NCBI GenBank assembly: GCA_964521715.1
Contig: CAZFSS010000034.1
Location: 1 to 39,836 of the forward strand
Length of the DNA: 39,836 nucleotides
Reading direction: 5' to 3'
DNA from: DAOVRD01 sp964521715
Lineage (GTDB): Bacteria > Planctomycetota > Brocadiia > SM23-32
Both the position numbers and the translations under genes were made by a program. Shown here piece by piece: positions 6,993 through 14,486 of this stretch (position 1 is its first letter; each line of letters begins with the position of its first letter). A model generated the notes under the pieces. It saw only the letters and a program-made list of their open reading frames with translations. It ran no database searches and was not told the origin of the DNA.

Positions 6993-9119
6993 ATGGGTCC
7001 GCTAACCTTCATGCATTCGGGTGCCTTGTGGCTGGGCACGGCCGCTGTGCTGCCCATCATAATTCACCTGTTCTCCCGCCAGAAGCCCAGGATCCTCCGG
7101 TTCCCCGCCGTGCGCTTCATACGGTCGGGCAAGCGGAAGAGCTTCCACCGCAACCGCCTCAAGCATCTGCTCCTTCTTCTGATGCGCATGGCGCTGATCG
7201 TCCTGCTGGCGCTCGTGATCGCCCGGCCGTCCCTCCGCAGCGGCGTGGAGGCCGATGAGGAGGCGCCCGCCGCGGACGGCACGCCGGCCGCCGTGCTGAT
7301 CCTGGACGATTCGTTGAGCATGGACTTCCGCGCGGGCGACGAGACCTGGTTCGACGCGGCCCGGAACCGTGCCCTGGAGCTCGTGGGCCAGATGCATGAG
7401 GGCACGGCCGCCGCTGTGCTGACCACTTCCCGCCCGCAGGGGAAGCTGGTGCGCGACACCCAGGCCGTGGCCAACCGCATCCGCGCAACGCGCGCCGCCA
7501 CCCGGGCCAGCTCCTGCTGGAACGCGTTGGAGTCGGCGGCTGCAATACTTGCCCAGAAGGGCGCTTCCCGCCGCGACGTCTACCTCTTCACGGACATGAC
7601 GGAATCGGCGTGGCTGGGCTACGCACACCGCGTCGTGGACCTGGGGCCGGACGTGAACCTGCACATCCTCAACTGCACGGGCGAGCAGCGCGGCAACGGC
7701 GCCGTCTACGAGCTGTACCAGGAAGGCGAGCCTGCGATCCTGGGAGCGGCGTTGGGCCTGAAGGCGCGCGTGCTGGCCTCAGGCGCGTCGCTGGACAGGG
7801 CCGTTCAGTTCGAGCTCGACGGGCAGGTGGTCGACCGGCGCCAGGTGAGGCTCGAGCCCGGCGTCGAGGCCACGCTTGATTTCGACGTCGTCCTCTCGAA
7901 GGCGGGGCACCACTGGGGACGGATCTCGTTCCTGGATCCGGACGCCCTTCCCCAGGACGACGCGCGGACGTTCGCGCTCGACGTGGCGCCGGAGGTGTCG
8001 GTCCTCTGCGTCGAGGACGACCCTCAGGCCACGACCGGGTCGGTTTCCTACTTCCTGCGGCTGGCGTTGAACCCGTGGACGGAGCGCGGGCGTGGCATGT
8101 TCCGCGTCGAGCGGGCCTCCCCCGCCCAACTGGAAGACCTATCCCTCGGGCCGTTCGACCTGGTCGTCCTCGCGGGCGCCGGCGGCATGACGCCGACCGG
8201 ATGGCGTCGGCTGGACGCCTACGTCTCCGGCGGAGGGGGCCTGCTGGTGTTCCTGGGTCCCGAAACCTCCGACGCGTACCGCGATGACGCGGCCAGGACC
8301 GTCCTCCCGGCGCAGGTGGGGGAGACCATTGTCGCGCCGGCCGACGAGCCGTTCGGCCTGCGGATCGTGCAGGCCCGTCATCCGTGCGTGGCTGCTATGC
8401 TGGCGTCCGGGGCCGAGCTGGCCGAGGTCCACTATCGCCAGTGCCGGCAGGTGCAGCCTGCCGAGCACGCGGTCGAGCTGATGAGCTTCGGGCCGGACAT
8501 GCCGGCTCTCGTGCTGGCCGAGATGGGCGGGAAGGTGGCGCTGTTCGCTGGGACGGCGGACGAAAGGTGGGGCAACTTCCCCGTCACGCCGGCCTTCGTG
8601 CCTTTCTGCCACGAGGTAGGCCTCTACCTGGCCGCGCGGTCCGCCGCCGGCATCAAGGGCTACCCCGTGGGGGCGCAGGTTCCCATCGAGTTCGAGACGG
8701 GGCACTGGCCCACCGTCGTCTACGTGACCGCGCCGGGCGCCCGGGAGCCCGAACGGCTCCTGCCCGGCACGACGCCCGGCAGGCTCACCTATTGGAAGAC
8801 GGACACGCCCGGTTACTACGCCGTGGACTTCGAGAGGCATGGCGAGGAGTGGCACGGAGGGTTCGCGGTCAACACTGTCCCGATCGAGAGCCGGCTGGAG
8901 CCGGTGCCGTTCGAGCAGATCAAGGACTGCATTCGGGCCGGGCGGGTCGAGCTCGTGGCGGACGCCTCCTTCATCGGCGGCGAGCTGGCGGCAGGCGGGG
9001 GGATCGGCGAGCTGACGCCGTACCTTGCCCTGGCGGCCCTGGCGCTTCTGCTGGCCGAATGCTTCCTGGCCAACCGCTTCCACAAGCCCGTGCAGGCCGA
9101 GTCAGCCGCGCGCGACTGA
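6993..9119 (+). CDS. BatA-like membrane protein with von Willebrand A domain
   Basis: 708 aa. It opens with a BatA N-terminal domain (LWLGTAAVLPIIIHLFSR then RFPAVRFIR) and has membrane segments at about residues 10-26 and 58-76. Next comes a vWA domain with MIDAS D105-x-S107-x-S109 in LILDDSLSMDF, an Ig-like or CARDB-like stretch (about 225-310), and a Rossmann/amidotransferase-like region (about 330-450, DLVVLAGAGG...GGGGLLVFLG). A final membrane helix (YLALAALALLLAECFLA) ends the protein. This order is typical of large BatA/vWA proteins of Planctomycetes and Bacteroidetes, probably periplasmic and anchored at both ends. No Shine-Dalgarno is seen before either ATG (6993 or 7011) because the heptamer repeat abuts the start. 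Probably cotranscribed with the DUF58 gene. Confidence 0.88.
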   Translation: MGPLTFMHSGALWLGTAAVLPIIIHLFSRQKPRILRFPAVRFIRSGKRKSFHRNRLKHLLLLLMRMALIVLLALVIARPSLRSGVEADEEAPAADGTPAAVLILDDSLSMDFRAGDETWFDAARNRALELVGQMHEGTAAAVLTTSRPQGKLVRDTQAVANRIRATRAATRASSCWNALESAAAILAQKGASRRDVYLFTDMTESAWLGYAHRVVDLGPDVNLHILNCTGEQRGNGAVYELYQEGEPAILGAALGLKARVLASGASLDRAVQFELDGQVVDRRQVRLEPGVEATLDFDVVLSKAGHHWGRISFLDPDALPQDDARTFALDVAPEVSVLCVEDDPQATTGSVSYFLRLALNPWTERGRGMFRVERASPAQLEDLSLGPFDLVVLAGAGGMTPTGWRRLDAYVSGGGGLLVFLGPETSDAYRDDAARTVLPAQVGETIVAPADEPFGLRIVQARHPCVAAMLASGAELAEVHYRQCRQVQPAEHAVELMSFGPDMPALVLAEMGGKVALFAGTADERWGNFPVTPAFVPFCHEVGLYLAARSAAGIKGYPVGAQVPIEFETGHWPTVVYVTAPGAREPERLLPGTTPGRLTYWKTDTPGYYAVDFERHGEEWHGGFAVNTVPIESRLEPVPFEQIKDCIRAGRVELVADASFIGGELAAGGGIGELTPYLALAALALLLAECFLANRFHKPVQAESAARD

Positions 9120-9140
9120 CGGGCGCCTTCTTCGATCCGG

Positions 9141-10379
9141 CTACGTCGGCGGCGGCGCAAGCCGCTCCCAAGCGCGCTGCAGCCAGGCCCCCCGCATCAC
9201 TATTGCGTCGCTCGGACATACTTCGTCGCAGCAGTAGCAGGCAATGCACTTGCGGGGGTCGACGCCGTATCTCTGCGACGGCCTGTCGAAGGAGACGGCG
9301 CCGCTCGGGCAGTTGCGGGCGCATTCCCCGCAGCGGCTGCACCTCTGCTGGTCAATGCCGGCGCGGCGCGTGCCGAAGGCCCCGAAGCCGGTCCGGAAGA
9401 GCCACCGCGGCAGGAGGCGCAGCAACGCGCTCAACGCGTACGTCGGCGGCCTGGCGAAATCGTCCGGCGCGAATGCCGCCGCCGGTTCGCCCCGCACGGC
9501 TATCTCGGCCGGATCGGCCCTCCCCAGTCTTCTTTCATGGCACTCGGCCAGAAGGGGGATCGCCATCGGGTGGAATCCCATGACCTGCGCGCAGAAGCTG
9601 TCCAGCGCCACGGCGTCGCAGCTTGCCCCGATCAGCTCGAGCCGTCTGAGCCTGCCGTTGTTGGGACCGTTGCCTTCCATGCCCACTATGCCGTCCACGA
9701 ACGCGGCGCCTGGCCTGACCAGTGCGCACAGGTCGCACAGCAGCGTGGCGAACTCCTCCACGCGCGGCGCCAGCAGGTGGGCCTGCTTCTTGCCGGCGCC
9801 CGGCACGAGGCCCAGCAGGTTCTTGACGGGTCCGGTCACGTAGGTGAGGTTGTGGGTCTTGAGCTTCGCCACGGAGACTATGAGGTCGAACTGGTCGAGG
9901 TTGCTCGGCAGCGGGATCTCCCGGTAGACGCGTCCCTGGTCGAACGGCACGACGTGCCGGGGCTGGGCGTCCACGTTGTAGACGCGCGCGCCGGTCAGCT
10001 CGGCCACGCGGTCCATCTGCGAGTTGCGGATGGCGGCGGCCGTCGATCCGGGCGAGAGGGTGCCGCAGGAGTCGCCGATCGCCACGTCGCACCCGAAGTC
10101 GCGGGTCAGAAGCTCGGCCAGGGCCCGGATGACGGCCGGATGCGTGTTGACGTGGTCCTCCGGCCCGCGGCGGTTCGAGAGCAGGTTGGGCTTGAGCAGC
10201 ACGCACCGGCTGCGTGCGAACAGCGCTTGCAGTTCAGGCAGTGCCTCGACGCACCGTTTGACGGCGGCCCGCACGCGCGGCAGGTCGTAGCTGATGCAGC
10301 GGGCGGTCGACACTTCCGCCCGGGCGGGATCGGGCGACCTTGCGGCCTCGGCGGCTTCTGGTTCTGTCGTCTGCGCCAT
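9141..10379 (-). CDS. DUF362 protein with two C-terminal [4Fe-4S] ferredoxin motifs
   Basis: 412 aa. A DUF362 domain (about residues 25-290, with CVLLKPNLLSN near 58-68, VAIGDSCG, and KLKTHNLTYVTGPVKNLLG) is followed by a bacterial ferredoxin pair near the C terminus: CSRCGECARNCP and CIACYCCDEVCP, each CxxCxxCxxxC. DUF362 proteins are iron-sulfur proteins of unknown reaction, often near radical-SAM or cofactor genes. There is no signal peptide. The first 25 residues are Ala/Glu-rich and could be an over-extended start, as no strong ribosome site precedes the ATG at 10379. It stands alone: convergent with the BatA gene (22 bp) and divergent from secA. Confidence 0.88.
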   Translation of the reverse strand: MAQTTEPEAAEAARSPDPARAEVSTARCISYDLPRVRAAVKRCVEALPELQALFARSRCVLLKPNLLSNRRGPEDHVNTHPAVIRALAELLTRDFGCDVAIGDSCGTLSPGSTAAAIRNSQMDRVAELTGARVYNVDAQPRHVVPFDQGRVYREIPLPSNLDQFDLIVSVAKLKTHNLTYVTGPVKNLLGLVPGAGKKQAHLLAPRVEEFATLLCDLCALVRPGAAFVDGIVGMEGNGPNNGRLRRLELIGASCDAVALDSFCAQVMGFHPMAIPLLAECHERRLGRADPAEIAVRGEPAAAFAPDDFARPPTYALSALLRLLPRWLFRTGFGAFGTRRAGIDQQRCSRCGECARNCPSGAVSFDRPSQRYGVDPRKCIACYCCDEVCPSDAIVMRGAWLQRAWERLAPPPT

Positions 10380-10473
10380 GCGAGAGGTGCGGGTGCGTTT
10401 CGTTTCCCCTCTTCATTCTACTCGGCGTCGGAGGGGGCGCCAACGCCGGACGGGTCGGGCGGGGCGGTCCCAA

Positions 10474-10503
10474 TGGACATTCGCGGCCGGTTTTTCGTAT
10501 AAT
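10474..10503 (+). promoter_or_regulatory. secA promoter
   Basis: TGGACA (10474-10479), 18-nt spacer, TATAAT (10498-10503). The -10 is perfect and the -35 matches 5 of 6. Transcription would start near 10510, leaving a leader of about 70 nt before the secA ATG. Confidence 0.7.
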
Positions 10504-10517
10504 AGACGTGCAGGTCC

Positions 10518-10539
10518 GCATCCCCGGGAGGGGAGATGC
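10518..10539 (+). other. Hairpin in the secA leader
   Basis: GCATCCCC (10518-10525) can pair with GGGG (10530-10533) and ATGC (10536-10539), with a GGGA loop and a 2-nt bulge. It lies in the untranslated leader of secA, well before the start codon. No small secretion-monitor reading frame like SecM is evident, so any regulatory role is speculative. Confidence 0.4.
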
Positions 10540-10582
10540 GTGCGTGGCCGGAACCATTTTAGTCGTTGATTGATAGGCACTT

Positions 10583-13237
10583 ATGATTACCAAGGTACTG
10601 GAGAAGGTCGGGGCCGTCGCCAAGGCCGTCATTGGGACGTCCAACGAGCGCATCCTTCGCGAGATGGTCCCGCTGGTGGACAGGATCAACGTGCTGGAGC
10701 CTGAGGTCCAGCGCAAGTCCGACGCCGAACTGAGGGAGCTGACGGACAGGTTCAAGGAGCAGTTCCGCGGCCCGAAGAGCTACGAAGAGAAGCAGCGGAT
10801 GCTCGACAGTATCCTGCCGGAAGCCTTCGCCAGCGTGCGGGAGGCGGCGCGCCGGACGCTGGTCACGCCTGCTCCGGACAGCCCCTATCCGATGATGCGG
10901 CCGTTCGACGTGCAGCTCATCGGGGGCATCGCGCTCCACCGGGGCATGATCGCCGAGATGGTCACCGGCGAGGGAAAGACTCTGGTGGCGACCTTCGCCG
11001 TCTACCTGAACGCCCTGGCGGGCGACGGGGTGCACATCGTGACGTTCAACGACTACCTGGCCAAGCGCGACTGCGAGTGGATGGGGCCGGTCTACAACCT
11101 GCTCGGCCTGCGGGCCGGGGCGATCCAGTCGCTTCAGGACCCCGTGGAGAAACGCGAGGCCTACCTCTGCGACGTGACTTACGGCACCAGCTCGGAGTTC
11201 GGGTTCGACTACCTGCGGGACAACATGCGCTACAGCCCCCAGGGCCAGGTCCAGCTCGGTCGCGGACTGAACTACGCGATCGTCGACGAGGTGGACAGCC
11301 TGCTGATCGACTACGCCCGGACCCCCCTGATACTGAGCGGACCCGTCATCCAGCAGTCCGATAAGTACTACATGGCCAACAACATCGCGCGCTCGCTGAT
11401 GCGCGATCGCGACTATGAGGTCAAGGAGAAGGAGAAGGCCGTCCACTTGACCGACGAGGGCATCGCGCGCACGGAGCGGATGCTCGCGGTGGACAGCATC
11501 TACACCGAAGAGACGATGGACTGGCCGCACTTCATCGAAACCGCCCTGCGGTCGCACGCGCTGTTCGAGCGGGACACCGATTACATCGTCAAGGACGGCG
11601 AGGTCGTCATCGTCGACCCGTTCACCGGCCGCCTCATGGAGGGCCGCGTCTGGGGCGACGGGCTCCACCAGGCCGTCACCGTCAAGGAGGGCCTGAAGCT
11701 CCGCGAAGAGACGCAGACCGAGGCGACCATCACGGTGCAGAACTTCTTCCGCCTCTACAAGAAGCTGGCCGGAATGACGGGCACGGCCATGACGGAGTCG
11801 GCCGAGTTCGACAAGATATACCGCCTCGGCGTGGTCGCCATCCCGACGAACCTGCCGCTGATCCGCGAGCAGTTCCCCGATAGGGTCTTCCGCACCGAGG
11901 ACGAGAAGTGGCGGGCCGTGACCGAGGAGATCGTGCAGGTCCACGATGGCGGCCGCCCCGTGCTGGTCGGCACCACGAGCATCGAGAAGAGCGAGGAACT
12001 GAGCAAGCTGCTCCTGCGCAAGGGCATCGAGCATCAGGTCCTCAACGCCAGGCCGGAGGTGGCGGCGCGCGAGGCGGAGATCGTGGCCAGGGCCGGCCAG
12101 CCGGGCGCCGTCACACTGGCCACGAACATGGCCGGCCGAGGCACGGACATCGTGCTCGGCGAGGGCGTGCCCCGCAAGGGCGGGCTCCACATCGTCGGCA
12201 CGGAGCGGCACGAGGCCCGCCGGGTGGACAACCAGCTGCGCGGCCGCGCCGGCCGCCAGGGCGACCCCGGCAGCAGCCGGTTCTACATCTCCTTTCAGGA
12301 CGACCTGATGCGCATCTTCGCCCCGCCGTCCATGCAGCGGTGGCTCCAGCGGGTCGGCATGGAGGACGGCATGGCCATCGAGAGCAGGATGGTCACCCGC
12401 TGGATAGAAAAGGCGCAGAAGCGCGTGGAGGAGTACAACTTCGACATCCGCAAGAACCTGCTCGAATACGACGAGGTGATGGACGAGCAGCGCAAGAGCA
12501 TCTACTCCTGGCGCCAGAAGTTCGTCGAGGGCAGGGACGTCGAGGAAGAGGTGCTCGCGCTTATCGGGGACGCCGTCACGGACGGCATCGAGGTCTACGT
12601 CAACTCGAAGGCGTCTGCCGACGAGTGGGACCTGGGCGCGTTGAACGAATGGTTCGGGCGCAAGATCGGCGTGCCGGCGGAGATCCCCGCCGAATGCGTC
12701 GGCAATCTCGATGCGCTGGAGCAGCACCTGATCGAGCGCGCCAAGGCGGTGTTCCGCGGGAAGTGCGAGGTCGTCAACAAGGACCTGTTGCTGGACTTCG
12801 CCCGCTCGCTGGCCCTTCGCACGATCGACATGAAGTGGAAGGACCACCTGCACGCCATGGACGTGCTTCAGAGCGGCATCGGGCTGCGCGGGTACGCGCA
12901 GATCGACCCCAAGCTCGAGTACAAGAGCGAGGGCGGCGAAATGTTCGAGCAGATGCTCATCAGCATCGCCGATGAGTTCACCGACCTGCTCTTCCGCGTC
13001 AGGGTCGAAGAGAGGACCGACCGCGAAGTCGGGGGCATCTGGGGCATGTCCGAGATGCGCCACGAGCAGTTCCGCGTTGCCGAGTACGCCCGTCGGCAGG
13101 AGCAGACCGCCGAGGCGGCCGGCGACCGCGCCCCCGCCAAACCCATCCGCGTGGAGCAGAAGGTCGGCCGCAACGCCCCATGCCCCTGCGGCAGCGGCAA
13201 GAAGTTCAAGCACTGCTGCGGCCGCTACAACCGCTAG
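10583..13237 (+). CDS. secA: Preprotein translocase ATPase SecA
   Basis: Motor of the Sec export pathway; binds SecYEG and drives unfolded preproteins across the inner membrane. 884 aa, close to E. coli SecA (901). Walker A is MVTGEGKT at 126-133 and Walker B is VDEVDSLL (D235-D238). The long NBD1/PPXD/NBD2 order is intact, including ATNMAGRGTDIVLGEGVP and QLRGRAGRQGDPGSSRFY. The C-terminal zinc/SecB-binding tail is CPCGSGKKFKHCCGR (Cys867, 869, 878, 879). Only AGG-like pairing precedes the ATG, but homology fixes the start. Single-gene unit between divergent DUF362 and convergent mreC. Confidence 0.98.
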   Translation: MITKVLEKVGAVAKAVIGTSNERILREMVPLVDRINVLEPEVQRKSDAELRELTDRFKEQFRGPKSYEEKQRMLDSILPEAFASVREAARRTLVTPAPDSPYPMMRPFDVQLIGGIALHRGMIAEMVTGEGKTLVATFAVYLNALAGDGVHIVTFNDYLAKRDCEWMGPVYNLLGLRAGAIQSLQDPVEKREAYLCDVTYGTSSEFGFDYLRDNMRYSPQGQVQLGRGLNYAIVDEVDSLLIDYARTPLILSGPVIQQSDKYYMANNIARSLMRDRDYEVKEKEKAVHLTDEGIARTERMLAVDSIYTEETMDWPHFIETALRSHALFERDTDYIVKDGEVVIVDPFTGRLMEGRVWGDGLHQAVTVKEGLKLREETQTEATITVQNFFRLYKKLAGMTGTAMTESAEFDKIYRLGVVAIPTNLPLIREQFPDRVFRTEDEKWRAVTEEIVQVHDGGRPVLVGTTSIEKSEELSKLLLRKGIEHQVLNARPEVAAREAEIVARAGQPGAVTLATNMAGRGTDIVLGEGVPRKGGLHIVGTERHEARRVDNQLRGRAGRQGDPGSSRFYISFQDDLMRIFAPPSMQRWLQRVGMEDGMAIESRMVTRWIEKAQKRVEEYNFDIRKNLLEYDEVMDEQRKSIYSWRQKFVEGRDVEEEVLALIGDAVTDGIEVYVNSKASADEWDLGALNEWFGRKIGVPAEIPAECVGNLDALEQHLIERAKAVFRGKCEVVNKDLLLDFARSLALRTIDMKWKDHLHAMDVLQSGIGLRGYAQIDPKLEYKSEGGEMFEQMLISIADEFTDLLFRVRVEERTDREVGGIWGMSEMRHEQFRVAEYARRQEQTAEAAGDRAPAKPIRVEQKVGRNAPCPCGSGKKFKHCCGRYNR

Positions 13238-13259
13238 CCCCCTGCCCTCACTCCTGCTC

Positions 13260-13273
13260 CCGCCGTACGGCGG
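13260..13273. repeat. Perfect 14-bp palindrome CCGCCGTACGGCGG
   Basis: The same core appears extended to 18 bp at 17873-17890, in another spacer. This suggests a dispersed palindromic element. Confidence 0.6.
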
Positions 13274-13282
13274 CCAAGCCTG

Positions 13283-13350
13283 CTCTTACTCTTGCTCTTA
13301 CTCCTACTCCTGCTCTTCGTTGTTCGTTTCTCGTTGCTCGTCGTTGCCGT
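13283..13350 (+). repeat. Compound hexamer and heptamer tandem repeat
   Basis: Six hexamers of consensus CTCYTR (CTCTTA, CTCTTG, CTCTTA, CTCCTA, CTCCTG, CTCTTC; 13283-13318) run into five heptamers (TTCGTTG, TTCGTTT, CTCGTTG, CTCGTCG, TTGCCGT; 13316-13350). The unit changes from six to seven bases within one tract. It lies about 45 bp after the secA stop. Confidence 0.8.
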
Positions 13351-13405
13351 CACTGGCCACCCGCCTTCGCGGGGCGCCATAGCGCCGCTTCGGCGCGCCG
13401 GCGGC

Positions 13406-13440
13406 TGACAACTGGCAACTGCCGTTCGGCCACTGCCGTT
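13406..13440 (-). repeat. 35-bp heptamer element, copy A (supplies the mreC stop)
   Basis: Five heptamers on the plus strand: TGACAAC, TGGCAAC, TGCCGTT, CGGCCAC, TGCCGTT. It matches the element at 38416-38450 in 30 of 35 positions. The last two bases plus the next base form the reverse complement of the mreC TAA stop codon. Confidence 0.8.
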
Positions 13441-14284
13441 ACTGCTCCCCCTCCGGAATGAGCACTTCGACTCCTTCCACGCGGTTCAGGTCCACGAGCG
13501 GGGCTGCCTCGATTGCGAGGAAGAGCGGTCGCATCCTGTCGTCCGACACGCGCTTCACGGTGCCGGCAGGCACGCCGTCGGGCACGCGCAGCTCCCCGCC
13601 GGCCGGCACTTCCAGCGCCGCCGTCACCAGGACGTCGCCGACTTCGACGAAGCTGTCTTGCCTTATCCAATCGACGCTGCACGTCTGGCCGCCCGTTCCC
13701 TGGAGTATGCACAGCTCCCGGGTGCGGCTGACGCGACACGGCAGCACGCTGCCGGCGTCCGTGATCAGCCTCACGCGGCTCTGGAACGGCCCGACCTCGA
13801 CTGTCACGCCCGCCAGAGCGCCGTCCGCCGTGACGGCCATCCCCGGCCCGACGCCGTCCCTCGTCCCGGCCCGCACCGTGATACTGCGGCGCATCTCGGA
13901 AACGTCGTAGGAGCTGACCGGCGCGGCGAGCGTCCGCACGGGGAACTGCTTGGCTCCCAACTTGGCGATGCTCTGGAGGCGCAACTCCTGGCGGAGGAGC
14001 CTGTCCGCCAACGCCGCGTTCTCATTGCGCAGCCGGACGACCTGGCGGGCCAGGCCGCGCTCGCGGTCCTCCCTCAGGAACATCTCTGTCAGGGTCCCGC
14101 CGGCGGCCACCGCTTCTGCGCTGCCCTGGAAGACAGCGGTCTCGACGGGACCGACGGCCTCGTTGAAGAGCACCCGGGCGGGCGCCGTGATCCGGCTCGG
14201 CAGAAGGAGAATGAAGGCCGCCACTGCAAGCAGCCCCGCCAGCAGCTTCAGCCGGTCCCACGCCCTGGTAGAGAGGCTTCGCAT
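13439..14284 (-). CDS. mreC: Rod-shape protein MreC
   Basis: Periplasmic scaffold of the elongasome linking MreB to peptidoglycan synthases. 281 aa: short cytoplasmic N terminus, membrane helix at about 12-29, coiled coil at about 65-105 (REDRERGLARQVVRLRNENA and beyond), then the MreC beta-barrel domain with PVSSYDVSEMRRSITVRAGTRDGVGPGMAV and LVTAALE. The C terminus ends at the heptamer repeat, whose sequence provides the stop codon. The usual partners mreB and mreD are not adjacent: the gene lies convergent to secA and divergent from the LarA-type gene, an unusual isolated location. Confidence 0.92.
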   Translation of the reverse strand: MRSLSTRAWDRLKLLAGLLAVAAFILLLPSRITAPARVLFNEAVGPVETAVFQGSAEAVAAGGTLTEMFLREDRERGLARQVVRLRNENAALADRLLRQELRLQSIAKLGAKQFPVRTLAAPVSSYDVSEMRRSITVRAGTRDGVGPGMAVTADGALAGVTVEVGPFQSRVRLITDAGSVLPCRVSRTRELCILQGTGGQTCSVDWIRQDSFVEVGDVLVTAALEVPAGGELRVPDGVPAGTVKRVSDDRMRPLFLAIEAAPLVDLNRVEGVEVLIPEGEQ

Positions 14285-14375
14285 CGGGAGCCCCGATCGG
14301 TGCGGTCGGAACGTCGCGCCATTATGTGTAACCGAGTTGAGCGGCTGCTTTCAAACCGGCAGGTCCGTTCCGGCT

Positions 14376-14404
14376 TTGTCTGGGCCGGGCGGCCATGCTA
14401 CCAT
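14376..14404 (+). promoter_or_regulatory. Candidate extended -10 promoter of the LarA-type gene
   Basis: TTGTCT (14376-14381), 17-nt spacer, TACCAT (14399-14404), with TGC directly before the -10 (an extended -10). The 14-bp stretch from 14396 (TGCTACCATGTCCG) recurs with one change at 15807-15820, upstream of the next gene. Confidence 0.4.
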
Positions 14405-14486
14405 GTCCGGATTCTCGAGCCAGGCGGTCGCCTCTGGCGTAGCGCCGGCGCTGAAGGGGCCCGCGACGAGGCCAGCAGGAGGTGGA

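Larger units (their letters stand above)
13238..13438. other. Repeat-rich spacer between secA and mreC
   Basis: This 201-bp convergent spacer contains no gene. It holds, in order, a 14-bp palindrome (13260-13273), six hexamers (13283-13318), five heptamers (13316-13350), short hairpins (GGCGC/GCGCC at 13373-13386, and GCGCCG-CTT-CGGCGC at 13382-13396) and the 35-bp heptamer element ending in the mreC stop. The hairpins may act as a shared terminator, though no T-run follows. Confidence 0.7.

Noticed and set aside
10559..13213. 884-codon open frame on the minus strand
   Set aside because: It is antisense to secA, which is unmistakable. Long antisense frames are a by-product of GC-rich codon use, and its translation has no recognisable domain.
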